DNA of 64,000 nt from Chaera sp964544355 (GTDB lineage Bacteria; Patescibacteriota; Saccharimonadia; Saccharimonadales; Saccharimonadaceae): assembly GCA_964544355.1 (NCBI GenBank), contig CAZJAI010000001.1:1-64000 (forward strand), in the 5' to 3' direction. A program made the translations under genes and the position numbers. This document shows, piece after piece, positions 27,185 through 36,228 of the stretch. The notes under the pieces were generated by a model. The model saw only the letters and a list, made by a program, of their open reading frames with translations, had not been told where the DNA came from and ran no database searches. How positions within the stretch are numbered: the stretch's first letter is position 1; each line of letters opens with the position of its first letter.

Positions 27185-27268
27185 AACTTTCATAATTGAC
27201 AAAAACGCCTACGCTTGAAAGAATTAATTTATAAAAATCAACACTAAAAAGAGGCACCCTAAAAAATA

Positions 27269-27880
27269 ATGATCAATTTGCCCGTCAAAAACTTCAGGAT
27301 AGCGGTTTTAGCGACAGCCGCCTTTTTGTTGGTGGCGGCGCCAGTGGCGGTCTCGGCCGCCACGGCCACTCAGAACACCACGGTTAACGCCCAGGTAGCC
27401 GCGGTGATTAGCATGACTACCAGCAGCACTGTTAATCTGGCGATTACTCCCACCAGCGCCGGCGCCATGACCAGCGCCTCCGACACTGTCAGCGTTACCA
27501 CCAACAACGCTACCGGCTACGCTCTGAGCCTGGCTGACGCCGACGCCAACACCAACCTGGTCAACGGCGCGAACACCATTGCCGCTCACACCGGCACCCA
27601 GGCTGTGCCAACCACGCTGGCCACCAACAGCTGGGGTTATCGGGTCGACGGAGTCGGCGGTTTCGGCGCGGGTCCGACTTCGGCCGAATCCAACGTCGCC
27701 AACACGGCCTATACCTGGGCCGGAATGCCGGCGACCGGCTCGCCCAACACCTTAAAGACAACTTCCACGACCGCCTCGTCCGATCCGACGACCGTCTGGT
27801 ACGGCGCCAAAGTCAGCACCGCCAAACCGGCCGGTACCTACACCGACGTCGTTACCTACACAGCCGTTACCAACCCGTGA
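27269..27880 (+). CDS. secreted WxL-like surface protein
   Basis: A 203-aa exported protein. A signal peptide (FRIAVLATAAFLLVAAPVAVSA) ends near residue 30, and the mature part is Thr/Ala/Asn-rich beta structure. The C-terminus AGTYTDVVTYTAVTNP has the spacing of the WxL domain end (GxYxxxxTWTLxxxP), but Trp and Leu are replaced. TTGACA (27196-27201) marks its promoter. It overlaps the DUF916-like gene by 4 nt. By analogy with WxL/DUF916 pairs it may be displayed on the cell wall; the analogy is an inference. Confidence 0.75.
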   Translation: MINLPVKNFRIAVLATAAFLLVAAPVAVSAATATQNTTVNAQVAAVISMTTSSTVNLAITPTSAGAMTSASDTVSVTTNNATGYALSLADADANTNLVNGANTIAAHTGTQAVPTTLATNSWGYRVDGVGGFGAGPTSAESNVANTAYTWAGMPATGSPNTLKTTSTTASSDPTTVWYGAKVSTAKPAGTYTDVVTYTAVTNP

Positions 27881-28815
27881 AACGTTTTGCCCTGCCCGAG
27901 CGCCGCTTTCAGTTATTTTTCAGGAAGCGCCCGGCCCTATGGCTGTCAGCTGCCATTTTAGCGGCGGCGCTGCTGTCGCCCGGACTGCTCAGCGCCCAGT
28001 CACCGGCCGCGGCGCCTCAAGAAAGAATTACCCTGACTCCGACCGTTCAGCGCTACACCGTCAAGCCGGGGGAGAGCGTGACGGGCAGCCTGAGCGTCAT
28101 CAATGACGGCGATACGGCCTATGATTTCGTGGTCTACGCCCGTCCCTATACGGTGGTCGGCGAAGATTATCAGCCCAACTTTGGCAACGTCGCGCCGGGC
28201 GCTGACGCCTACCAGTGGGTGCGGTTTGACGCTACCCGCTTCCGGCTGCAGCCCGGCCAGAAGACCACCGTCAGCTACACTCTTTTGGCGCCGCAAAACG
28301 CCACGCCCGGCGGGCATTATGGCGTGATTTTCGCCGAGACCCAGCCCTCGGCCAATCCGGCCGATAACTTTATTGCCCGCAAAAAACGGATAGGCAGCAT
28401 TTTGTACGTTACGGTCAGCGGCGACTACAAGCAGGCCGGCAACCTGCTGGAGGCTAAGATGCCGTTCTGGCAGACCGGCCGTCCGCTCAGCGGCTACGCC
28501 AGGCTGAAAAACAGCGGCAACGTGGATTTTCAGGTTAATTTAAAACTTAAAGTCAGCGACGTATTCGGACGCGTCAAATATCAAAGCGATACCAGCTACA
28601 GCGTCCTGCCGGCTACCGTCCGGCGGCTGCCGCTAGTTTGGCAGGACGCTCCGGCGGTTGGCTTACTGAAAGTAAGCGCCACCTTCAGCTTTTTGGATCA
28701 GACCAAAACCGCCGGCTTCTGGGTGCTGATGATGCCGCGCTGGCTGGTGGCGCTGCTGGTTGTGGTTGTCGGCGGGGCCGGGGGCTACTATGTTCTTAAA
28801 TCGCGCCGCGGCTAA
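27877..28815 (+). CDS. DUF916-like membrane-anchored surface protein
   Basis: A 312-aa protein with an N-terminal signal or anchor (ALWLSAAILAAALLSPGLLSA), Ig-like beta domains (ITLTPTVQRYTVKPGESVTGSLSVIN opens the first, shown here in part), and a C-terminal TM (WLVALLVVVVGGAGGYYVL) with a basic tail. The TPGGHYGVIFAE strand is like DUF916 proteins found beside WxL proteins in Firmicutes. Translationally coupled to the WxL-like gene upstream and overlapping the next gene by 26 bp. Confidence 0.75.
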   Translation: MKRFALPERRFQLFFRKRPALWLSAAILAAALLSPGLLSAQSPAAAPQERITLTPTVQRYTVKPGESVTGSLSVINDGDTAYDFVVYARPYTVVGEDYQPNFGNVAPGADAYQWVRFDATRFRLQPGQKTTVSYTLLAPQNATPGGHYGVIFAETQPSANPADNFIARKKRIGSILYVTVSGDYKQAGNLLEAKMPFWQTGRPLSGYARLKNSGNVDFQVNLKLKVSDVFGRVKYQSDTSYSVLPATVRRLPLVWQDAPAVGLLKVSATFSFLDQTKTAGFWVLMMPRWLVALLVVVVGGAGGYYVLKSRRG

Positions 28816-29605
28816 TCTTGTCTGGCGGCTGTTTTATTTTACCGGCTTGACCGGTCTGGGTCTGGTCGCTCCGGCGGCGGCTTCGGCCCAAAGCACCAAC
28901 GTATGGGTGCAGCTTTGCCAGGACAGCGGATCGTACATATCCGTAACAGCGCCGCCCAGCGATTCCACGGTAACCGTTGGAGACGTCAGGATTGAAGGCC
29001 AGGTCGGCCAGTCGTCGCAGATTGATGTCAGCGTCGACGGGGCGTATGATCACAGCCTGGCGTTGGCACCGGGCAGCCAGACCTTTTTGACCGAAGTCAG
29101 GCTGGCCCAGGGTACCCATACGGTGAGGTTGACCGCCCTGGATTCCTGTCAGAAAAAGAATAACTGGGCCGAGTTGGTGCTGACCTACCAACCGGCTGCG
29201 GGGCAGCCGGTCTCTCCGGGACAAACCACTCCCACCAGCTTGCCCGGACTGCTGGTCAATCCGGGCCAGCCCATTATTAATCAGCCGGATTTAACCGTAG
29301 GCCCTCTCCAAAGCCTGCGGGCGATCGTCAGGGGTTTGGACTTCGACCACCTGCCGCCGCCGGATCTCAGTCTTTACGTTAAAACCGCCGCGCTGGTTAC
29401 CGGCGGCCTGCTGGCAGTGCTTGGCGGCAGCGCCGGGCGCTTCGGAGCGGCGTGGCTGCTGAGGCGGCGGCCGCCGGATGGCGGGGTGGATACCGACAGC
29501 ATAAGCCGGGGGAACAACGCTGGCGACGGGCCGGCACCGTCATTGATCAGTCTGGCGCTGCGCCTGGCCGGTTTGCTGATGATCGCCACCGCCTTTTTAC
29601 TCTGA
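28790..29605 (+). CDS. secreted Ig-like protein with C-terminal membrane segments
   Basis: A 271-aa protein, unrecognised in detail. A signal peptide (LFYFTGLTGLGLVAPAAASA) is followed by a single bacterial Ig-type domain (ISVTAPPSDSTVTVGDVRI, two Cys that could pair), a Pro-rich linker, and two C-terminal hydrophobic stretches around an Arg-rich loop. I start at ATG 28790, since the longer in-frame start adds residues encoded by the end of the previous gene. Third gene of the surface operon. Confidence 0.68.
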   Translation: MFLNRAAANLVWRLFYFTGLTGLGLVAPAAASAQSTNVWVQLCQDSGSYISVTAPPSDSTVTVGDVRIEGQVGQSSQIDVSVDGAYDHSLALAPGSQTFLTEVRLAQGTHTVRLTALDSCQKKNNWAELVLTYQPAAGQPVSPGQTTPTSLPGLLVNPGQPIINQPDLTVGPLQSLRAIVRGLDFDHLPPPDLSLYVKTAALVTGGLLAVLGGSAGRFGAAWLLRRRPPDGGVDTDSISRGNNAGDGPAPSLISLALRLAGLLMIATAFLL

Positions 29606-29632
29606 GGACGACTTTTGCTAGAGTAGTAGGCA

Positions 29633-31009
29633 ATGAACAAGCTTATGCTGGGCGAGGGCCGCTGGCTGGCATTCTGGCCGCTGATAGCGGCCTTGTGGCT
29701 GGCCGGCTTCAGCCTGCCGGTCGCCGCCGCCACTCTGACCAGTCCTAATTACCGGCTTGACGCCAATATAGGCAGCGCCTTTGGCGGCCCGGCCAGTTCG
29801 GCCGACTACAAGCTGTTCGCTACCGGCGGCGAAGGAGCGGCGGGGTCGGCTGCCAGCGGCAGCTATAAGCTGGGTTACGGTTACGTGGCCACCCTGACTC
29901 AGTCCATCAGCCTGAGCGTCCAGCCATCCGGGTTGCTGGCCTACTATCCGTTCGACGAGAACACCGGAGCCAGGGTGAATGACTTCAGTCCCAACGGCAA
30001 CTCGTTGGACACCACCGCCGCCCCGTCCTGGGCGGCCGGTAAGGTGGGCCAGGCCATGAGCTTTAACGGCAGCAGCCAGGACGCCTGGATGACGGCCACC
30101 GGCGCCATGCTGCCCCAGACGTTTACGGTGGAAGCCTGGGTTAAGCTGGCGGCTACCGGGTTGGACCAGTCGGTTTTTTCCATAGGGCAAGATCCTGGCG
30201 GCACCGGCTGGTTGCTGGGCATCGGCACCGACAACAAGCCCTATTTTAGCTCCAACGCCTCGGGTACGCTGATCGGCACCAGCGTTTTGACCGCCGGTAC
30301 TTGGTATCATTTGTCCGCTACTTTAAGCGGGCCGAGTGGCTCGCTTAAACTGTACGTTAACGGGGCGCAGGAAGCCACGACTGCTACCACTGGCTCGATC
30401 AGTTACGACGGCTGGGGGTTGGATCGCCTGGAAATCGCCAGCGCCAAAAACCCGGTCGGCGGCAGCGTCAAATACTTAAGTGGCACCATAGACGAAGCCA
30501 AACTGTTCAACCGGGCGCTGACGCCTGGCGAAATCAAGGCCGATTACGACGCGGCCGTACTGGGCGTTCCGGCTGGCCTGGCTTTTTCTTCCGCCCTGGT
30601 ATCGGGAGTGTCGCAGACCCTAGGCGCCGACGCCGTGGTGCAAACCGATGCCCCGGCTTACGATCTGTCCATCCGCCAGGATAAAGATTTAACCTCGGGC
30701 AGCAACACCATACCGGCCGTCAACAACGGCGGCACCATCGCCGCACCGGCCGCCTGGACAGAAGGCACCACCAAAGGCCTGGGCTTTACGATAACCGCCG
30801 GCATCGGCGTACCGGCCAAGTGGGGAACCAGCCCAAACTTCAACTACGCCGCCGTGCCCGCGGCTGACAGCGTTTTTTATTCGCGCTCCGGCTTCACCGG
30901 CGGCAGCAAAGAAGTTCTGAACCTGCAATTTAGGGTAGACGTGCCCGGCAACCAGCCGCAGGGCGACTACCAAAACACCGTAACCTATAGCGCTACTCTC
31001 AAGCCATGA
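29633..31009 (+). CDS. secreted LamG-domain protein with WxL-like C-terminus
   Basis: A 458-aa protein. It has a signal peptide (residues 10-33), a short repeat-like region (SPNYRLDANIGSAFGG), a concanavalin-type LamG domain at about 95-300 (AYYPFDENTGA, FTVEAWVKLA, LSGTIDEAKLFNRALTPGEI) that probably binds glycans, and a C-terminal region ending PQGDYQNTVTYSATLKP. That ending parallels the ending of the first protein of the locus. A TAGAGT hexamer 8 nt before the ATG may start a leaderless transcript. It overlaps the next gene by 4 nt. Confidence 0.78.
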   Translation: MNKLMLGEGRWLAFWPLIAALWLAGFSLPVAAATLTSPNYRLDANIGSAFGGPASSADYKLFATGGEGAAGSAASGSYKLGYGYVATLTQSISLSVQPSGLLAYYPFDENTGARVNDFSPNGNSLDTTAAPSWAAGKVGQAMSFNGSSQDAWMTATGAMLPQTFTVEAWVKLAATGLDQSVFSIGQDPGGTGWLLGIGTDNKPYFSSNASGTLIGTSVLTAGTWYHLSATLSGPSGSLKLYVNGAQEATTATTGSISYDGWGLDRLEIASAKNPVGGSVKYLSGTIDEAKLFNRALTPGEIKADYDAAVLGVPAGLAFSSALVSGVSQTLGADAVVQTDAPAYDLSIRQDKDLTSGSNTIPAVNNGGTIAAPAAWTEGTTKGLGFTITAGIGVPAKWGTSPNFNYAAVPAADSVFYSRSGFTGGSKEVLNLQFRVDVPGNQPQGDYQNTVTYSATLKP

Positions 31010-31881
31010 ATTTCAGCCGCCCGATCATCGTTGCTGCGGCCGTCCTGACGGCGGCGCTAGCTGTTGCTGCGGTTCGGCCGGCTCCGCCGCTGGCCGCCCT
31101 TGGTCTGCAGATCAGGCCGCTGATCTACCGCGAAACGATCAGTCCGGGCGAAGTGAAAAAGGGGTTCGTGGATATCGCCAATCCCGGCGCCTCGGCTCTG
31201 GACATAGAGATGAGCGTGCAGGCTTTCAAGCAAAACGCCGCTGGCGATCTGGTTTTTTACGACTCCCCCCAAGTTCAACAGGGTATCAGGCTGGAGTCCG
31301 CCAGCCTCAGGCTGGCTCCGCTCGAGTCCTGGCGGGTGTTTTTTACCATTGACAGCCGCAAACTCCCTAAAGGAGACGTTTTCGCGGCCGTTTTCGCCAG
31401 TTCGCGCGGCCCGGCCCCTGCGGCTTCGCTGGCCCCTCGGGTAAGGGTGGGTACCCTGCTGGTTCTGCAAAACGGCCCGCCTGGCCCGCGTAGCGCCGCC
31501 ATCACCTCCGCCAAAATTCCCTGGTTGCAGATGGGCGACGGTGTTAGTGGCAGCCTGACGGTTAAAAACACCGGCTCCACAGGAGGTTTCTTTGCCGACG
31601 GCCAGCTCAGCCTCAAGCCGCTTGGCAAAACCGGCAGCATCAGCGGGCCTCTTGTCATGGCCGGGATTGAGCGAAGCTTCGATTTTAACGTTCCAACCAG
31701 TCAGCTGGGCCTCTACAAACTGGAAGTGCGGGTGGCTGATGCCAGCTATAGCCGCTGGGTGTTCATGATAACCGGTTTTTGGCGCTGGGCGCTGCCGGCG
31801 GCTCTGGCGCTGAGCGGCCTGGCGTCGGCGGTCGTTTGGCGTTTGTTGGCTCTTAAAAAGAAACGCGGCGCGGCCACTTAG
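31006..31881 (+). CDS. second DUF916-like membrane-anchored protein
   Basis: A 291-aa protein of the same layout as the 312-aa DUF916-like protein earlier in the locus: an N-terminal signal/TM, Ig-like domains (ETISPGEVKKGFVDIANPG; FFTIDSRKLPKGDVFAAVFAS, shown in pieces) and a C-terminal TM followed by KKKRG. It is coupled (ATGA) to the LamG/WxL-like gene, so the locus holds two secreted-protein plus anchor pairs. Confidence 0.75.
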   Translation: MNFSRPIIVAAAVLTAALAVAAVRPAPPLAALGLQIRPLIYRETISPGEVKKGFVDIANPGASALDIEMSVQAFKQNAAGDLVFYDSPQVQQGIRLESASLRLAPLESWRVFFTIDSRKLPKGDVFAAVFASSRGPAPAASLAPRVRVGTLLVLQNGPPGPRSAAITSAKIPWLQMGDGVSGSLTVKNTGSTGGFFADGQLSLKPLGKTGSISGPLVMAGIERSFDFNVPTSQLGLYKLEVRVADASYSRWVFMITGFWRWALPAALALSGLASAVVWRLLALKKKRGAAT

Positions 31882-31905
31882 CGCGCTTAAAAAGAAAATT
31901 ATAAA

Positions 31906-33189
31906 ATGCTTGATTTTTATTTTTTAAAATGCAATATTAGCCGTAAGCAGTTTAAAACAGGGCACCAAAACAAAAATGCTGCGTCACATCAGGCAAACCC
32001 TTGGCATTTTATGGCTGGTACGCAAGCAGCTTTTTTAGGAGGCCTGATTCTTCTGGTGTTCGGCCTGATGGCCGTCAGGGTGCTGGTGCCGGTTTACGCC
32101 AATTTGTTCGACCCGAAAGTGGGCTCGCCAATCGGCACTCCGTCGGCCGATACGCCGTTTAAACCCAGCAAAGTCGCCGGTTCGGCGCCCAAAGCCACTA
32201 ACCCGGTGGCGGTTAAGTCGACTCCGGGATCCGCCGCTCCGAGACCCGCCTCCCCGGGGAATCCCGTTCAATCTCCGCCATCCTCCGGCGCCAACCCGTC
32301 CACCCCGCCGCCAACTGGCAGCGGAGGAGGCACGCCGCCACCACCGCCACCACCACCGCCTCCGCCACCGCCTCCCGGACCCGGCGGCCGGGCCTGTCCG
32401 GCCTTTCCGGCTTTTCCTGATGGCAACTGCACCGGCGTGCCTCCCGGCACCGCCCTGACGCCTTCGGGGTCGTTCACTATTTCGCAGGATGGCACGGTAG
32501 TTAACGCCCTGGATGTTACCGGTATCATTTACGTTAGGGCCAAAAACGTGACCATTCAAAACACCCGGGTGCGCGGTTGCGGTCCCGGCGGGGCCATTGA
32601 CGTGGGTTATGACAACGCCTACGGGCCGGTAACCGTCAAAGACGTCGAGCTGGACGGCCGGGGCTGCGGCGATTACTCCATGATAGGCAACTCCAACTAC
32701 ACCTGTATCCGCTGCAACATTCATGGATCCAGGGTAGGGGCGGCCATGGATACTACCGTGGTGGTGCGGGACAGCTGGATACACGATTTGGTCTACGTCA
32801 CGGCTTCGCACATGGAGGCCATCTTAAGCAACGGCGGCAACAATTACCAGGTGATCCATAACAACCTGGAATGCGTCGGCGGCGACGATCAGGGAGGTTG
32901 TTCGGCAGCGCTGGCGCTGTTTGGCGATTTCGGCCCGATCGACAACGTGCTGGTGCAGTACAATCTGTTTAATACTACCGGCAGCTATTGCACTTACGCC
33001 GCTTCGGCCGCCGGCAAACCCTATCCCAACGCCACCAACGTGCGCTACCTAGACAACTACTTCGGCAAAAAGTACAATCCGCAATGCGGTCTTTACGGCC
33101 CGGCCACCGCCTGGGCGTTTAACGCCGGCAACGTCTGGTCGGGCAATGTCTGGGCGGACGGTTCCGGCACGGTGGCGGCGCCTAATTAA
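31906..33189 (+). CDS. membrane-anchored polyproline and beta-helix surface protein
   Basis: A 427-aa open frame. A TM segment (LGGLILLVFGLMAVRVLV) is followed by a Pro/Ser/Thr-rich stalk with an unbroken run of 14 prolines, then a right-handed beta-helix domain (IQNTRVRG, VKDVELDGRG, VIHNNLECVG) with many Cys and Asn, as in polysaccharide-binding or -cleaving proteins. The start is uncertain: TATAAA abuts ATG 31906, so that codon may lie upstream of the transcript. ATG 32011 is in frame, and a better signal-anchor N-terminus (ATG 31977) is in another frame joined at a T6 tract. Confidence 0.7.
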   Translation: MLDFYFLKCNISRKQFKTGHQNKNAASHQANPWHFMAGTQAAFLGGLILLVFGLMAVRVLVPVYANLFDPKVGSPIGTPSADTPFKPSKVAGSAPKATNPVAVKSTPGSAAPRPASPGNPVQSPPSSGANPSTPPPTGSGGGTPPPPPPPPPPPPPPGPGGRACPAFPAFPDGNCTGVPPGTALTPSGSFTISQDGTVVNALDVTGIIYVRAKNVTIQNTRVRGCGPGGAIDVGYDNAYGPVTVKDVELDGRGCGDYSMIGNSNYTCIRCNIHGSRVGAAMDTTVVVRDSWIHDLVYVTASHMEAILSNGGNNYQVIHNNLECVGGDDQGGCSAALALFGDFGPIDNVLVQYNLFNTTGSYCTYAASAAGKPYPNATNVRYLDNYFGKKYNPQCGLYGPATAWAFNAGNVWSGNVWADGSGTVAAPN

Positions 33190-33196
33190 CCATCTT

Positions 33197-33221
33197 AGCC
33201 GCTCGCCCGAGCCGGCTTTTT
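33197..33221 (+). terminator. terminator of the surface operon
   Basis: AGCCG-CTCG pairs with CGAG-C-CGGCT (one bulged C) around a tight loop and is followed by TTTTTAG. It is placed between the beta-helix gene and the promoter of the 959-aa protein. Confidence 0.75.
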
Positions 33222-33223
33222 AG

Positions 33224-33251
33224 TTGCTTTCATTCCACTAGTGTTTATAAT
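33224..33251 (+). promoter_or_regulatory. promoter of the 959-aa surface protein
   Basis: TTGCTT (33224-33229), 16-bp spacer, TATAAT (33246-33251). A leader of about 60 nt with AAGGAG precedes the ATG. Confidence 0.7.
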
Positions 33252-33319
33252 TTGGTATAACACTTTTTGTAAGTGAACGGGGTAAAGCGGGGAAGATAAA
33301 TAAGGAGCAAGGACCAGCG

Positions 33320-36199
33320 ATGCGTATAAGGCGGCTGTTCGCCTTACGCAGGCGGCAGCTTAGGGGCTGCGGGACACTGCGATTATTAACGGCTGTCTCC
33401 CTCTCCCTCAGCCTGCTTTTGGGCGCCTGGGCCGGCCCCCGGCCGGCCCAGGCTGTTCAGAGCGTGCCGCTGAAGCTGAACTTCCAGGGCCGCCTGACCA
33501 ACAACGCCGGCTCGGCCATGCCCGACGGCCTGTACAACATGACTTTCCGCCTGTATAGCACAGTCAGCGGCGGCACCGCCAGCTGGACCGAGCTGCGCGA
33601 GGCCGGCAACCGGGTGCAGCTGACCAACGGCCTGTTCTCGGTCCAGCTGGGCGAGGTGACCGCCCTGCCATCTACCACTTTCAACGCCTTCCCGATGTAC
33701 CTGGAAGTGGAGCTGCCCACTCCGGCCACCGCCACCTGCGCCACCGCCGGCTGCGCCAGCTGGACGGAAGGGGCGATGACTCCCCGCCAGGCCCTGGCCA
33801 GCTCTCCCTACAGCTTCAATGCCAACCGCCTGGACGGCCTGGACTCCAGCCAGCTGGCCCGCCTGGACGCCGCCAACACTTTCACGGCCAGCCAGCTCTT
33901 CCAAAACACCACCAACTCCACCAGCGCCTTCACTGTCAGGAATGCTGCCGGCAGTCCGCTGCTCAGCCTGGATACGGTTAACTTCCGGGTAGGCATCGGC
34001 ACCGCCTCTCCCAACGCCGCCTTAGAGGTAAGCGGGGCCCTGCGTCTGTCCGGTAGCACCACTGACAGCTTTGTCACCCCGGCCGGCTCCATCGTCGGCA
34101 GCAAGCTGAACGTGCCGGTCTTCACTGTGCCGGCCTACGGCCAGGTGATCGCTCTGGGTATTGACGCCACCAGTCCAGGCAACTCCCGGGTGCTCAGCCT
34201 GTTCGACAACCGCACCGGCGTCCACCAGCCCACCTTAGGAGTTTTCTCGGTGGATGAGGCCAACCTGGCCGGTCTGTCCTGGGAAGGCGCCTCCACCACC
34301 GCTTACTTAAAGACCACCGGCGGCAATCTGGCCCTGCGCTCCGGCAGCAGCGACCTAATGACCCTATTATCCGGCGGCAACGTAGGAATAGGGACGGTGA
34401 GCCCGGGCGCCAGACTGGAGATTAACTCGGCTGTCGCCGGCAGCGCCGGGATTAAATTCAGCCAACTGAACTCTTCCAGCGCGACCGTGGCTACCAACGG
34501 CAAGGTGCTCAGCGTGGACGCCAGCGGCAACGTTACCCTGACTACCGACGCTACAGGTACCGGGGGCAGCGCCACCCTGCAAACCGCCTACGACGCCTCG
34601 ACCACGCCTGAAATCACCCTGAATTCCACCAATGGTGCCCTGACTATCCGAGACAATGCCACGCCGATCAGCGGTAGTCTGCTGGAGGTACAAAACAACG
34701 GCGGCACGATAACCTACCTTGGGGTCAACAGCACTACAGGAGTTAGCGTTACGGGTAATCTAACTTTTGGTTATGGCGGCACCAACGTAGTGGGGGTGGC
34801 GATGGGCGCTAACAATACCGCGGGCAGCGATTTACTGGTGTCCGGCGGTGCCGCTAAATCAACCACCGGTTCCTATGGCGGCGGGGTGCTGCGACTGCGC
34901 GGAGGCGCGCCGGCCGGTAGCGGCAGCAGGGGGGCGGTATGGCTGCAAGATCTTGGCGGCGGGGTGACCATAGGAGACTCGAGCTATGCCGCCGGTCTGT
35001 ACGTTTACGGTACCGGCGGCTTTCAGACCCCCATAAACTCGTCAACGGCTTTTAATGTGGCTAATGCCGCCGGAACGGCGATTTTTAACGTGGACACCTC
35101 TGCCAGCCGGGTGGGCGTGAACATCGCCGCTGCCGCGGCCGCCCTGCAGGTGCGCGGCACCACCTCGGATGCCACCGCCTCGGCCTTTATTGTGGACAAC
35201 GCCGCCGGCACCCAGTATTTGACCGTCCGTAACGACGGCATGCTGACGCTCGGTTATATCAGCAGTTCCTCCACCTACACATTTGGCTACAGCAGCATCG
35301 GCGGTTCGGTGGATTCGGGCAACTCCGGTGCCTATAACGCTTTCAGGGTGTCAACCGGGCCGGCCGGCGGCAGCCTGAATTCAATTTCGGTTTACGTTGG
35401 CACTATTGACAGCAATGCCGCCAACCAGAAGTACCGGTTGGCCCTTTACGGTGACAGCGGCGGTTTTCCGGGAGGATTGATCGGCCAAAGCGCCGAAGGA
35501 ACCCTAACGGCTAACAGCTGGAACACCCTTTCAGTCAGCGGCACCCTGAACGCCAACACCACCTACTGGCTGGCCTACATGACCAACGGTAGCAGCGCCT
35601 CCGTCAACAACACCTATTACACTACAGGTACCGCCAACCAGAACATGTACAAAACCTATACTTACGGGCCGTTTCCTTCAACGGCGCCCAGCGGCCTGGC
35701 CGGATCGGCCCTGCAGACTTCCGCCTACGGCACCTACATGCCGACGGGCCAATCGCCGCGGCCGCTGCTGACTATTGACAGCAATGCCAACAATCTTCAG
35801 CTGACCAGCGGCGCCGATCTGTACTTTACCGGCAGCGGCAACGTCCGCAACGCCGTTACTAAAGATCTAAACTGCAGCACGGCCGAAGCGGTCAACGACG
35901 TGGTGATAGTCAGCGGAGCGGGGAGTGTCGGCCGCACTACCACTGCCGGCAGCAACCGGGTAGCCGGGGTGGTAGTGGCCAAACCCAGCTCGACTGTTTG
36001 CACCGTGGCCATCGCCGGCATGGTGCAGGTTAACTTTGGCGGCAACGCCACGCCGACAACGATTGGCGATCCGGTGCAAACTTCAACCACCGCCGGTGCC
36101 GCCCAATCAACCGCCGCCCCCGCCTCGGGCAGCGTCTTGGGCCGGTCGTTGTCGGCCAAAGACGGGTCCAACCTGGTTTGGGTACTGCTTCAGCCTTAA
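33320..36199 (+). CDS. large secreted repeat protein (adhesin/tail-fibre-like)
   Basis: A 959-aa exported protein. It has a signal peptide near residues 18-45, then the opening LKLNFQGRLTNNAGSAMPDG with GLYNMTFRLY, common at the start of large bacterial surface and fibre proteins. Fibre-type repeats of the VGIGTASPNAALEVSG kind recur (two clear copies), with Thr/Ser/Ala/Gly-rich beta regions. A possible carbohydrate-binding module lies at about 650-800 (RVSTGPAGGSLNSISVYVG), and a C-terminal beta domain ends LVWVLLQP. Own promoter. Probably an adhesin or fibre reaching toward a host cell; ligand unknown. Confidence 0.75.
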   Translation: MRIRRLFALRRRQLRGCGTLRLLTAVSLSLSLLLGAWAGPRPAQAVQSVPLKLNFQGRLTNNAGSAMPDGLYNMTFRLYSTVSGGTASWTELREAGNRVQLTNGLFSVQLGEVTALPSTTFNAFPMYLEVELPTPATATCATAGCASWTEGAMTPRQALASSPYSFNANRLDGLDSSQLARLDAANTFTASQLFQNTTNSTSAFTVRNAAGSPLLSLDTVNFRVGIGTASPNAALEVSGALRLSGSTTDSFVTPAGSIVGSKLNVPVFTVPAYGQVIALGIDATSPGNSRVLSLFDNRTGVHQPTLGVFSVDEANLAGLSWEGASTTAYLKTTGGNLALRSGSSDLMTLLSGGNVGIGTVSPGARLEINSAVAGSAGIKFSQLNSSSATVATNGKVLSVDASGNVTLTTDATGTGGSATLQTAYDASTTPEITLNSTNGALTIRDNATPISGSLLEVQNNGGTITYLGVNSTTGVSVTGNLTFGYGGTNVVGVAMGANNTAGSDLLVSGGAAKSTTGSYGGGVLRLRGGAPAGSGSRGAVWLQDLGGGVTIGDSSYAAGLYVYGTGGFQTPINSSTAFNVANAAGTAIFNVDTSASRVGVNIAAAAAALQVRGTTSDATASAFIVDNAAGTQYLTVRNDGMLTLGYISSSSTYTFGYSSIGGSVDSGNSGAYNAFRVSTGPAGGSLNSISVYVGTIDSNAANQKYRLALYGDSGGFPGGLIGQSAEGTLTANSWNTLSVSGTLNANTTYWLAYMTNGSSASVNNTYYTTGTANQNMYKTYTYGPFPSTAPSGLAGSALQTSAYGTYMPTGQSPRPLLTIDSNANNLQLTSGADLYFTGSGNVRNAVTKDLNCSTAEAVNDVVIVSGAGSVGRTTTAGSNRVAGVVVAKPSSTVCTVAIAGMVQVNFGGNATPTTIGDPVQTSTTAGAAQSTAAPASGSVLGRSLSAKDGSNLVWVLLQP

Positions 36200-36228
36200 A
36201 CCGCAATTTAGGTTAAAATTAGGTAGTT

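Noticed and set aside
28760..28789. Longer start for the Ig-like secreted protein
   Set aside because: The extra 10 residues come from the end of the preceding gene and spoil an otherwise normal signal peptide.
32338..32380. Run of CCx repeats as a possible repeat array or CRISPR-like feature
   Set aside because: It is simply the coding sequence of a 14-proline stalk; no spaced direct repeats occur, and no CRISPR array was found anywhere in the window.
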